64,000 nucleotides of DNA from a virus: positions 1 to 64,000 of IMG/VR virus record IMGVR_UViG_3300032278_000002; one strand, given 5' to 3'. Below the pieces are notes generated by a model that made no database searches, was not told the origin of the DNA, and saw nothing but the letters and a program-made list of their open reading frames with translations. Of this stretch, positions 40,204 through 48,877 are shown piece by piece (the first letter of the stretch is position 1; the number at the start of each line of letters is the position of its first letter). Position numbers and translations under genes: made by a program.

Positions 40204-41276
40204 CGCCAACCGAGCTAACTCAATGCTTGAAATTGGCTTTCATCAATAATGAGAACACTATTGTCACGGGGGCACCGGGACAGGGGAAAACGGCTCTCGT
40301 CAAGGACGCCATTCGTGCGGTCGGCTTTGACTCGATATTCGTTCACCTCTGCTGCAGTGACCCGGTGGATGTAAAGGGGATGCCACACTTCGACAAGGAT
40401 CCGGAAACCGGGGACACGGTGCCCAACTTCCTCCCCTTCGGAGACATGCGACGCATGATGTACGCCAAGAGGCCAACGGTGGTGTTCTTGGACGACTTCG
40501 GCACTGCACCGATATCAGTTCAAACCGGATACATGCAAATCGTTCAAGAGAGAAGATTGAATGATTTCCCAATCAGCGAGCACATCCGGTTCTGCATTGC
40601 CACCAACCGTTCGGACGACAAGGCCGGTGCCAACCAAGGCGTGATCGAAACAATCAAGGGTCGCGCTACCATCTTGCCAACACGCCCGGATGTCGCCGAG
40701 TGGTGCAATTATGTCAGCAAGCACGGCGTGGCTGATTACAGCGATGAACCATATGACCCATGCCCGCATGAGTTGTTGGCCTTCGCCCGCTTCGTCAATT
40801 CCAAGGGAACTCCGCTGTTCGAGTTCAAGGCGGAGAAGAACGTGGAACACCAGTGCTGTACTCCAAGGAACTTGTCTAGGATGGGCAGGTGGATCAATCG
40901 CTACCAAGAAGAAAGCATCGATATGTCTGATATTCCCTTGGCTGTCATCCACGGCACCGTGGGAGATGTGGTCGGTACCAAACTGGCCGGGTTCGTCAAG
41001 ACTATCAGCAAGTTACCTTCGTTCGCCGAGATTATGAAAGATCCTTACGGCACCCGCGTCCCCAACGAACCAAACGAGTGTTACGCGTTGGTTGGGTTCT
41101 TGGCCAACAAGGCTGATCATAAGAACTTCGATGAACTCGTAGACTACGTGCTTCGTTTCTCGCCCGAGTTCCGGATGGTGTTCCAACAGGACGTGGTCAC
41201 TAACAACGAGGCGTTGATGCAAGTATCCAAGTACGATGACCTGCTTCAATCCACCAAGGAAGTGGTGCTACCATGA
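40185..41276 (+). CDS. MoxR-type AAA+ ATPase
   Basis: 363 residues. Walker A GAPGQGKT (29-36), Walker B VVFLDDFG (99-106), sensor-1 region CIATNRSDD (Asn141) and a C-terminal lid. This is the compact MoxR/CbbQ/CobS-like clade that works with VWA proteins to remodel or load partner proteins. The VWA partner is the next gene, overlapping by ATGA. The target here is probably the 1,063-residue protein or a host factor. Confidence 0.9.
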   Translation: MEIPTLTPTELTQCLKLAFINNENTIVTGAPGQGKTALVKDAIRAVGFDSIFVHLCCSDPVDVKGMPHFDKDPETGDTVPNFLPFGDMRRMMYAKRPTVVFLDDFGTAPISVQTGYMQIVQERRLNDFPISEHIRFCIATNRSDDKAGANQGVIETIKGRATILPTRPDVAEWCNYVSKHGVADYSDEPYDPCPHELLAFARFVNSKGTPLFEFKAEKNVEHQCCTPRNLSRMGRWINRYQEESIDMSDIPLAVIHGTVGDVVGTKLAGFVKTISKLPSFAEIMKDPYGTRVPNEPNECYALVGFLANKADHKNFDELVDYVLRFSPEFRMVFQQDVVTNNEALMQVSKYDDLLQSTKEVVLP

Positions 41277-42574
41277 CACGGATAAACGTAGCACCAACAT
41301 CAGCTCCCCTCAGCAAAGAGGACCAGAAAGACCTTATCGACAAGGGCACCCTCCGAATCAGACGCATTCAATGTCGGAAGCTGGTCATGGAAAAGCCCTT
41401 TTGGGCGGCGATCATGTATCAATTGTTGATGTCGGTTCGCATGGGAGAGGGCACTGCTTGGACGGACGGCCGCCGACTGGTGTTCGATGCTCAATTCATC
41501 GACTTGTTGACCGAAGAACAACTACTCGGACTCATCCTACACGAACTAGCTCACGTGGTGTTCATGCACCACCTTCGCCGAGGACCCCGGGACGGTCAAC
41601 TCTGGAACATGGCGGCTGATTATTGCATAAATTGGCTGTTGGTTCATGTCGACAGTCAAGTCCTGCCCGATGGGGCTCTTCTCGAGGATGAGTACAAGGA
41701 TGACACGGCTGAACAAGCTTACGCCAAGTTGTACAAGAAATATCCGCCGCCGCCGCAGGGGCATGGGAACCCTCCCGGACCTTGCAATGGTGGGCTGGGA
41801 GGTCAGCAACCACCGGGTGTGCCCGGCGTACCTGGCCAAGATTGGGGCGAAGTACGCGATGCGACTGGGGAAGGGGACGTAAAATTAACCGATTCCCAAA
41901 AGAAAGCGGCCGAGCAGCTGATGGCAGTGTCAATTCGACAAGCGATGAACACCGCCAGACGCCAAGGCAAGATGCCGGGTGGCTTGCGGGAGAAATTCGA
42001 GGGGTTACTCAAACCTACCGTTGATTGGAAGAAAATTCTCAACGACTTCTTGTCAGAAAGATTCCCCTTGGATTACAGTTGGACCACGGTCAATACTCGA
42101 CGCAGCCTCCCCGACTCCTGCCTCCCGGGCAGGGACGGAATCCAATGGGCACGGGTTGCCGTTGCCATCGACACGTCCGGTTCCGTGACAGTGGATGAGA
42201 TCCGGCAAATGTGCTCGGAGATAATGCACTGTCTGGACTGCTATGATTCAAATGGTCAAGGGATGGAAATTGACGTCCTTTACTGTGACACTGAGTTACA
42301 CGGCCATGAAACACTGACGTCCGGCGACATGCCGTACCAAGAAATCAAGGGAGGCGGAGGCGGTACCATGTTCTCTCCAGTCATGGAGGAGTTCAAGGAC
42401 CGTCAATACCTCACCGAAGACCCAGCCGCCTTGATCTACATGACGGACGGCTGCTGTGATGATTTCGGGGATGATCCCGAAATCCCTGTCCTCTGGATGA
42501 TGGTCGGGGATTACTATAATAAAACATTCAAACCACCGTTCGGCACTGTTAGCCGGATGGAACTTGCTAACTAG
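41273..42574 (+). CDS. Metallopeptidase-like VWA protein (DUF2201 type)
   Basis: 433 residues. The N-terminal half has a zinc motif HELAH (residues 90-94) with a third ligand candidate in WNMAADYCIN (Asp116), as in DUF2201 putative metallopeptidases. A Gly/Pro-rich linker (about 158-190) leads to a VWA domain with MIDAS DTSGS (Asp300, Ser302, Ser304) and a later TDG. The family pairs with MoxR AAA+ ATPases. Peptidase activity is not proven: the Zn motif may be structural. ATGA overlap with the ATPase gene. Confidence 0.88.
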   Translation: MTRINVAPTSAPLSKEDQKDLIDKGTLRIRRIQCRKLVMEKPFWAAIMYQLLMSVRMGEGTAWTDGRRLVFDAQFIDLLTEEQLLGLILHELAHVVFMHHLRRGPRDGQLWNMAADYCINWLLVHVDSQVLPDGALLEDEYKDDTAEQAYAKLYKKYPPPPQGHGNPPGPCNGGLGGQQPPGVPGVPGQDWGEVRDATGEGDVKLTDSQKKAAEQLMAVSIRQAMNTARRQGKMPGGLREKFEGLLKPTVDWKKILNDFLSERFPLDYSWTTVNTRRSLPDSCLPGRDGIQWARVAVAIDTSGSVTVDEIRQMCSEIMHCLDCYDSNGQGMEIDVLYCDTELHGHETLTSGDMPYQEIKGGGGGTMFSPVMEEFKDRQYLTEDPAALIYMTDGCCDDFGDDPEIPVLWMMVGDYYNKTFKPPFGTVSRMELAN

Positions 42575-42584
42575 GAAAGGAAAA

Positions 42585-43556
42585 ATGACTAAGCTACATA
42601 TGGCTACTAGCCAAAACGACCCCAGAAATGGGAAAATACTACAAATCGCCAAGCTCAAGGGACTTCGTCCCCACTTCACCAAGTGGGTCAACGGTATTCT
42701 GATTGAGCAGGGCTTCGTTGACTCCGATGGAACGGCTAAGGGCGGATTAGGCCACGCTGTCCGTGGGCCTTTGGTCGGTGACGACCGGGTCGAGGAGTTC
42801 TACGATAGAGTAATCAATGGATTGGAGGCCGTTGAACCTCTTGCGCCCGGAGATCCCTTGCCCGAGGGACATCCGTTTGCAATTCCCCTCGCCGAGTTGA
42901 TGGCAGGAGAAAAGGAGACGCCTGTGGACCGCACGAGCACAATAGAAAAATACACGGCTGACTCCGAAGAAGTTGAAGCCCATTCCAAGAATGATGGCGA
43001 GGTTCGAGGCGTTGACAGCAAGGTCGATCCGCTCGATGCCGCTCAACCCTGCCCCGAGCTGGCTTGCCAAGTGGATGAACAAGTCGGTGACCCAAATCCA
43101 TTGGCCCACGTAACTGCTGATGAACTCGATGGTTTCCGGGAATTCATGACGGGAGCTAAGGATACTGCCAAGGAAGCGCTCAAGGAAGTGGTTGTTCTCG
43201 GTGAATCCAATATGCTCATGGAGGGGAGACTCTCCGCTTTGGAGCAACAAAACTCCGCTCAACGACTCGACAAGGTCGAAGACATACTCGGGAATTGCTC
43301 GAATCCGTGTCAAGGTGATCCCGACGAGACTCCAGCTCAGACACTCAATGTGATTGAGGCCCGACTCAGCCAAGCGGAGGTATCTCTCCAAGACTTGGGG
43401 GACTCTCTCCCCGGGGGAGCTAGCAATCGTGATGGCGCGGACATTGCTGCAATTACCGCAAGCATAACGCACGCCGTGCTTGATGAAGTAGTCAAGCTGT
43501 GTGTTACCCGTAACGATCTTCAAGTTTTACTCAACCTAAATAAGGAAGGCAAATAA
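42585..43556 (+). CDS. Unknown protein with coiled-coil C-terminus
   Basis: 323 residues from ATG 42585 (AGGAAAGGAAAA upstream). N-terminal 85 residues look folded (LRPHFTKWVNGILIEQGFVD); the middle is acidic and disordered; the C-terminal 150 residues form a predicted coiled coil (ALEQQNSAQRLDKVEDIL, VIEARLSQAEVSLQDL). No family. Ends in TAATG overlap with the next gene. Confidence 0.72.
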   Translation: MTKLHMATSQNDPRNGKILQIAKLKGLRPHFTKWVNGILIEQGFVDSDGTAKGGLGHAVRGPLVGDDRVEEFYDRVINGLEAVEPLAPGDPLPEGHPFAIPLAELMAGEKETPVDRTSTIEKYTADSEEVEAHSKNDGEVRGVDSKVDPLDAAQPCPELACQVDEQVGDPNPLAHVTADELDGFREFMTGAKDTAKEALKEVVVLGESNMLMEGRLSALEQQNSAQRLDKVEDILGNCSNPCQGDPDETPAQTLNVIEARLSQAEVSLQDLGDSLPGGASNRDGADIAAITASITHAVLDEVVKLCVTRNDLQVLLNLNKEGK

Positions 43557-44416
43557 TGACGGATATAAGAAAGAAGGCTCAACTAGTGGCGCTGCAAGTC
43601 AGCAGCTGGGGTGGGCAGAAAGTCGACAGGAGTGTGTCAATCGCTACCTGTCAATCGCAGAACGCCGATCGCAAGTCGGGAAGTTTTGTAAAGAAGTTGG
43701 TACCTCCCGAGGCTCTTAAGCCTAGGGGGCGTGCCGTCAATGCGCTACGTGAGTTCATCAACCACATAACGCTCCCATGGGACAGGGGTCGGCGACTTCT
43801 CCCCAACCAATCGTACATGAAGAACCTGCCATCAATCGACAAGCACATACAAACCGTCAATGATTGCACCAACACCTTCTTGAACGATTACGCTTCTTGG
43901 GAGCAGGCGGGGAAAGCTCAGCTCGGCAATATGTACGATCCCGGGGATTACCCATCAATCCCGGACTTGAGGCAACGCTTCAGTATTGACCTCGAGTTCG
44001 AGCCCATACCGAGAAAGGAGCACTTCCTCCTCGATATGCAACAAGCAACGGTCGATGAAATTGCAGCCAAGGCCGAGAAGGTCGTTTCCAAACGAATGCA
44101 AGAAGCTCAACAGTCCGTGTGGACTGGCCTCCTCGAGGTGACGAGCCACTTCGCTGACGTAATGGCCCAACCGGACAAGCGATTCAAGTCATCCACTCTC
44201 ACCAACTTGTTGGACACCTTGGAAGTGGCTCCCTCTCTCAATCTTGAGGATGACCCTGTGCTTAATGACGTGGTAACCGACATTCGCACTTGCCTCAAGG
44301 GGCTTGACGCTGATCAACTCCGCAAGAATCCGTTACTTCGCAAGACTGCGGCCAATGCAGGCACGAAAATCGTTGGCGAAATAGAACAAATCTTAGAAAT
44401 GGCAGATGCCGTTTAA
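43556..44416 (+). CDS. DUF3150-like protein of the AAA+/VWA operon
   Basis: 286 residues, mostly helical with conserved-looking aromatic and basic patches: LVALQVSSWGGQKVDRSV at the start, NHITLPWDRGRRLLPN near residue 75, then a long helical region. This layout and its place beside AAA+ and CobT-like VWA genes agree with DUF3150 proteins found in similar mobile-element operons. I judge the family from pattern and context only. Possible adaptor or oligomer partner of the ATPase system. Confidence 0.5.
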   Translation: MTDIRKKAQLVALQVSSWGGQKVDRSVSIATCQSQNADRKSGSFVKKLVPPEALKPRGRAVNALREFINHITLPWDRGRRLLPNQSYMKNLPSIDKHIQTVNDCTNTFLNDYASWEQAGKAQLGNMYDPGDYPSIPDLRQRFSIDLEFEPIPRKEHFLLDMQQATVDEIAAKAEKVVSKRMQEAQQSVWTGLLEVTSHFADVMAQPDKRFKSSTLTNLLDTLEVAPSLNLEDDPVLNDVVTDIRTCLKGLDADQLRKNPLLRKTAANAGTKIVGEIEQILEMADAV

Positions 44417-44990
44417 CCTAAAAACCAAAAGAAAGAACAGAATAGTGAAAACAATAGTAGAAAAACCAATAACCGTACGTGATCGCGTACGGAATGTAAT
44501 AGAGAATAACTCAACACTTCCCACGCTGGACGTCATGTCGCAGGAAATGGGAATAAACAAGGCGAACCTATCCAATGAAATCTCGGTCATGCGAGGCTTG
44601 GGGTGGTCAATTGACATAATTGGCGAGAGGGGCAATCCCCGAGGTTACGTGGTAACTCCTCCTCACACCACATGGACCCCGGATGAAAAGAGGAGCTCAC
44701 TAGCTCGGTCAATGGAGCAATCGGGAATATATCGAGCGGAAGATGGAACGTTTCGAGCTGACCAGAAGAAGAAGGCCAAGAAGAAGCAACACCGGAAAAC
44801 AAGGCGAGAGCTTGCGGGAAAGCAACTGCAAGAAACAATTGCCCGACGCCGGAACCCGCAGCTCGACATAATACTGCACGTAACTGACTTGGATGCCAAG
44901 CTGACCCGGTACGCCAAATACTTCGTAGTTCTACTGGGGGTGATATCAGTCAGTATCGCCGCCCTCGCAATACACACAATAATCAACTGA
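44406..44990 (+). CDS. Winged-HTH protein with C-terminal membrane anchor
   Basis: 194 residues from ATG 44406 (GTG 44447 is an alternative). Residues about 25-75 form a winged or HTH domain (TLDVMSQEMGINKANLSNEI); a Lys/Arg-rich linker follows; residues about 168-190 are a transmembrane helix (FVVLLGVISVSIAALAIHTI). A membrane-tethered DNA-binding protein is unusual in phages and might anchor DNA or sense membrane state. Confidence 0.68.
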   Translation: MPFNLKTKRKNRIVKTIVEKPITVRDRVRNVIENNSTLPTLDVMSQEMGINKANLSNEISVMRGLGWSIDIIGERGNPRGYVVTPPHTTWTPDEKRSSLARSMEQSGIYRAEDGTFRADQKKKAKKKQHRKTRRELAGKQLQETIARRRNPQLDIILHVTDLDAKLTRYAKYFVVLLGVISVSIAALAIHTIIN

Positions 44991-45010
44991 TCTGGGAGGA
45001 TCACATCAAT

Positions 45011-45646
45011 ATGGCTATAAAAACCAACAACGCATTGTCAGCTTTCGGTAAGAAGGCGGCAACTACATCAACGAAAGTCTACTCAAAGCTACCGGACCCG
45101 GACGGCACTATCTCCAAGATGGTCGACCAACGGGTGGATTGCGCTAGCACCGAGAAGGCCGCTTCCGGCACCAAGAAACAAATCGATGGTGTCTTGAAGA
45201 ACTACGGCCTCGATACTTGGGTGGATAACAACGAGGATAAGGACCTCACCGAGGACACGTTCCAAGCGGACGGCAAGTCCGGCTCGGTGAAGGTCATATT
45301 CACCAGCCGTTATTACGACCTAACCATCGACCGAGAAGATCCGAAGTCAGCCCAACGCCTCAGCGAAATCCAATCACTGTTGGGCCTATCATACGGACGG
45401 TTCGTCACGGAGAAGTTCAAGCTGGACGTGGATGGTTCCGCCATACCGGCCGACCAACAAGAAGACTTCCTCGGCGAGCTCGCGGAACTTCTCGAGAAGC
45501 ACGGATCCAACCCGGCGGAAGCTGTCCAAGTGAAGGAGGTGCTGGCCATCAGCAAGAAGTTCCATGGGGAACGACACTCCATACTGTCCCAAGAAGAGAA
45601 CAAGCACTTCCACGACTTGTGGTCCTGTGTAGTGGCGGTAAAGTAA
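45011..45646 (+). CDS. Unknown protein before ligase-like gene
   Basis: 211 residues with CTGGGAGGATCA upstream (GGGAGGA at proper spacing). Mixed alpha/beta: early Lys-rich segment, then a beta segment (GSVKVIFTSRYYDLTIDRED) and helical C-terminus. No family recognised. Coupled to the next gene by TAATG. May be a partner of the ligase-like protein. Confidence 0.68.
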   Translation: MAIKTNNALSAFGKKAATTSTKVYSKLPDPDGTISKMVDQRVDCASTEKAASGTKKQIDGVLKNYGLDTWVDNNEDKDLTEDTFQADGKSGSVKVIFTSRYYDLTIDREDPKSAQRLSEIQSLLGLSYGRFVTEKFKLDVDGSAIPADQQEDFLGELAELLEKHGSNPAEAVQVKEVLAISKKFHGERHSILSQEENKHFHDLWSCVVAVK

Positions 45647-46374
45647 TGCAAGACAACATTCCGGGATTACTACCAACGGACCCGGATTCATTACCGTTCT
45701 TCCATCAGCGTCCCATGACGGGTGGAAGATTCGAGCAGCAGTTGGGGTTCATCCCCCAGCTGCTTAGCTTGAAGTATAACGGCTGGATGGCTCTTATCCA
45801 TCTGACATCCATGAGGATGTTCAACCGACATGGTCAGCCGTTAAGCATCAGTGATGAGTTCGCATCCGTCATCAATACGTTGAGCAGACACTCGATCCGT
45901 ATTCCGCACCAGCAATCCGATCCAGCGTGGCTTGTTTGCGAGGCACTCCAACGTCGACATGACATCGGGCGAGGCTCTTTGTTCGTAATTGACTATTGGG
46001 ACTGCCTTTCCACTCAGGATCCACATGCTGGGACGCATTGGAAAAACTCAAAGGGACGTTACTCGGCAGGGACCAGCAAATCCTCGATGCATGCTCCTCC
46101 ATTCATAGAGCGGCATGAAAGGCTGAGGACCTTTCTCCCTGTCCATGACTGGAGAGACAAGCCGCGGGAAAACAACGTGTATCTCATTGATCAATTCGCG
46201 GCCTCGGATGAAAGGGCCACGGATATCTGGGAAGAAATCCCCGAGGTCAATGAACGTTGGGGCTGTGAGTTCTATGAAGGATTCGTGGCCACGCAACGCA
46301 ACAGTCAGCTGAAACCGCAGTACAACTCAAACAACAAATGTAGCCATATTATAAAGTATAGACATGATAACTAA
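45646..46374 (+). CDS. Minimal ATP-dependent ligase-like nucleotidyltransferase
   Basis: 242 residues from ATG 45646. Order of motifs fits the adenylation domain of polynucleotide ligases: motif I SLKYNGW (Lys43; Asn replaces the usual Asp), motif Ia MRMFNRHG, motif III LVCEA (Glu99) with FVIDYWD (Asp116), motif IV YEGFV (Glu211) and motif V SHIIKYR (Lys237). No OB-fold domain remains, so it is a minimal form that would need partners. Could join DNA nicks or repair RNA. The motif I change keeps the call tentative. Confidence 0.6.
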   Translation: MQDNIPGLLPTDPDSLPFFHQRPMTGGRFEQQLGFIPQLLSLKYNGWMALIHLTSMRMFNRHGQPLSISDEFASVINTLSRHSIRIPHQQSDPAWLVCEALQRRHDIGRGSLFVIDYWDCLSTQDPHAGTHWKNSKGRYSAGTSKSSMHAPPFIERHERLRTFLPVHDWRDKPRENNVYLIDQFAASDERATDIWEEIPEVNERWGCEFYEGFVATQRNSQLKPQYNSNNKCSHIIKYRHDN

Positions 46375-48877
46375 TGAAAATCCAGTACTAACCTACTCCA
46401 TTGACGGGTTGATTCAAATCAACTTGATGGATGACCAACGAGTCGAGCTCGGCAAGGAGTGGTGTGAAAAACTCGAGTGCTTCGATGGCAAGATCGCCGA
46501 AGAAGTTATTCGTGAGCAATACTTGAGGGAACATGCTCAAGAAATAATAGATGCCTATAACGATGACTTGTTCAAGATAGCAGTATCAGTCGAGATCAAG
46601 TTGAACGTAGCGTTAAAGGCATACGGGAAAGCCTGCGCTCCATTGATGCCCCCAACTGACTATGAGCTCATCGCCTACGTGGATGGGTTGCAGAAGGGGT
46701 TGGTTTGTGACGACGCCGTATCCGGCATGTCGTTCACCAAGGGATGGACATATCCTGTCCGCACGGAATTCTTCGAGTATTCGGAGAAGTTCGTAGTCAA
46801 TCGTCCTTATTACGATGAAAAGACCAAGAGCTATCTGAAAAAGAAGCACCGGATCAGCCGTAAAGGGAAGGATCGAGCCATCGTTGTTCGGGACGACTTC
46901 GGCGAGGAGAACTACTTCTTGGAAAAGCCGACCCTGTTTCCAACGAGCCGGCTGCCCTCGAATGGGCAATACAGACTGCACGACATCGATTGTATGTGGC
47001 TGGCTTTCCAACGGCCTAAGATATCCACGGTCAAGGAGACCTTGAGAGAAACGTATGATGATGTGATCAATCGGCTCGAGGTATATGAAATGATGTGCGG
47101 ATTCGAATACTATGAAGGTCAGCGAGATTTCATTGCTCGCATGGCGTGCCGGGACTTCGGCATAGTGGGCGCCGCCTGCGGATGCGGGAAATCCTTGATG
47201 GCTATCACATTGATGAAGGTGAAGGAGGATGCCTTGAAAATCTTACTCATAGCACCGGCATCAACTGTGACCAGCGGAAATGGGTACACTCCCGCTCAAT
47301 GGGCGCAAGAGTTTGCCGACTTCGCTCCCGACATCAACACCTTCGAGTTGTTCTCGTTCGATCACTACGAGTTGTTGAAGAAACGGTACAAGGGCAAGCT
47401 GCCCCCCGGAGTGTACATCACTTACCCCGAAGCCATGTTTACTTCGGGCGCTCGGGAGTACTTACCGCAAACATGGAAAGAGGAAGGCCGAAAGGATCCT
47501 TGGCTGGTCGAACGAAAGTTCCGGAAAATCATGAAGATGCCGCCTGTGGACGAGGACAATCTCATACATGAGGAGCAGTATCACAAGGGGCTTGGACAAA
47601 CTTGCGGAGAAGGGGAGATACTCTGCGTTGCGAAACCTAGTCTGAGTTCGGTGGTGTCCCAAGAACAAGGCGACTTCGACATGATCGTATTGGACGAGGC
47701 CCACACCGTGGCGGCGAACATAAAGTCACAGAGAGGTCGCGCGTTCCTTCGAATGCAGTCAAAGTACCGGTACTGCCTATCGGCTACTCCCATTCCCAAT
47801 AATATTGGCGACTTGTTCGGGATAATGGGATGGGTCACCGTTCCCAAGTGGTACAGGGGGAACAAGCGCTCAGTTAGCTTCCCTTACTCAATTGAGCAAA
47901 AGGGTAACTTCGAATCCGCTTACTTGACCTACGAAGATGACTTGACCGCCACCATGCGAGCATCGGTCAAATATGTCAAAGGTCGGCAAAGAAGAGTGCG
48001 AAGACGGTCCAACATAGTGAGTCAACCCACTAGCCTGCTCAAACTACTGAAGCCTACCATTGGATATGTTGACAAAAGCGACTGTCGGAACGACATGCCC
48101 AAATGTATCATCAATGAAGTTAGGGTTCCGTTGGGACAAATACAAGCGCGGGCGTACCACATTGCCAAGAGTATGGCGAGAGGGGCCTTTGCCCGATACA
48201 GCCAGCTTAGGCAAGTGTGCGCGGACCCTTCCGCTTATGGATCGCCTCCGGAAAATCCAAAAACCATGACCGTGCTGCAATTAGCGCTGCAGTGTCTCGA
48301 GAAGCACGAGCAGGTGGTAATCGTGTCGGCACGCCACGGAATGACCAACGCGTTGGAGGAAAAATTCTGGGAGTCTGGAGTAACGACTTCTCGATTGGAC
48401 GGGTCTATGTCGTCGAGAATGCAAAGCCAAGAATCACAGGATTTCAAGGATCAACGAACACAGATTATGTTGATGGGAATCAAATGTGCGATGGGTCATT
48501 CCTACCCGCAGTGCCCCAACTTGATATGTACGAGCTTGGAGTGGAGTTACGGCACCAAGGAACAAGCCTTCGGGCGTGTGTTCAGAGTCAACTCTCCCAA
48601 GACAGTCAATATCTGGTGTGTGCTGCATGCGGAATCCATCGAGGATACCATGTTCTCCCGAGTCAGCGACAAACAGGAGTCAGCATTGCTCTGTCTCCAT
48701 GGAAAACGAATGACTCGCACACCCAAGTTCTCCACACCGGAGGACATCTTGGCGGAACACCTCATTGATTACGCCGCCGGGGAAACGATAGATGAACAAG
48801 TTTGCATAAGGGAATGGCCGTCCTTACGCACCAAGCTTGCCGATGCGGCCCAAATATTCGACCCAACACTAGCATGA
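46364..48877 (+). CDS. Large SNF2-type superfamily 2 helicase
   Basis: 837 residues. N-terminal 250 residues are unique. Then GQRDFIARMACRDFGIVGAA leads into Walker A GCGCGKS (about 272-278), the DEAH box in IVLDEAHTV (about 440), motif III LSATP, and C-terminal motifs V and VI (ICTSLEWSYGTKEQAFGRVF). Second SNF2-like helicase of this phage; the other is 419 residues at 22.4 kb. Overlaps the ligase-like gene by 11 bases and the integrase by ATGA. Confidence 0.85.
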   Translation: MITNENPVLTYSIDGLIQINLMDDQRVELGKEWCEKLECFDGKIAEEVIREQYLREHAQEIIDAYNDDLFKIAVSVEIKLNVALKAYGKACAPLMPPTDYELIAYVDGLQKGLVCDDAVSGMSFTKGWTYPVRTEFFEYSEKFVVNRPYYDEKTKSYLKKKHRISRKGKDRAIVVRDDFGEENYFLEKPTLFPTSRLPSNGQYRLHDIDCMWLAFQRPKISTVKETLRETYDDVINRLEVYEMMCGFEYYEGQRDFIARMACRDFGIVGAACGCGKSLMAITLMKVKEDALKILLIAPASTVTSGNGYTPAQWAQEFADFAPDINTFELFSFDHYELLKKRYKGKLPPGVYITYPEAMFTSGAREYLPQTWKEEGRKDPWLVERKFRKIMKMPPVDEDNLIHEEQYHKGLGQTCGEGEILCVAKPSLSSVVSQEQGDFDMIVLDEAHTVAANIKSQRGRAFLRMQSKYRYCLSATPIPNNIGDLFGIMGWVTVPKWYRGNKRSVSFPYSIEQKGNFESAYLTYEDDLTATMRASVKYVKGRQRRVRRRSNIVSQPTSLLKLLKPTIGYVDKSDCRNDMPKCIINEVRVPLGQIQARAYHIAKSMARGAFARYSQLRQVCADPSAYGSPPENPKTMTVLQLALQCLEKHEQVVIVSARHGMTNALEEKFWESGVTTSRLDGSMSSRMQSQESQDFKDQRTQIMLMGIKCAMGHSYPQCPNLICTSLEWSYGTKEQAFGRVFRVNSPKTVNIWCVLHAESIEDTMFSRVSDKQESALLCLHGKRMTRTPKFSTPEDILAEHLIDYAAGETIDEQVCIREWPSLRTKLADAAQIFDPTLA

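Noticed and set aside
42747-43523. 258-residue minus-strand open frame
   Set aside because: Antisense to the coiled-coil protein in a rightward operon; no motif or coupling supports it.
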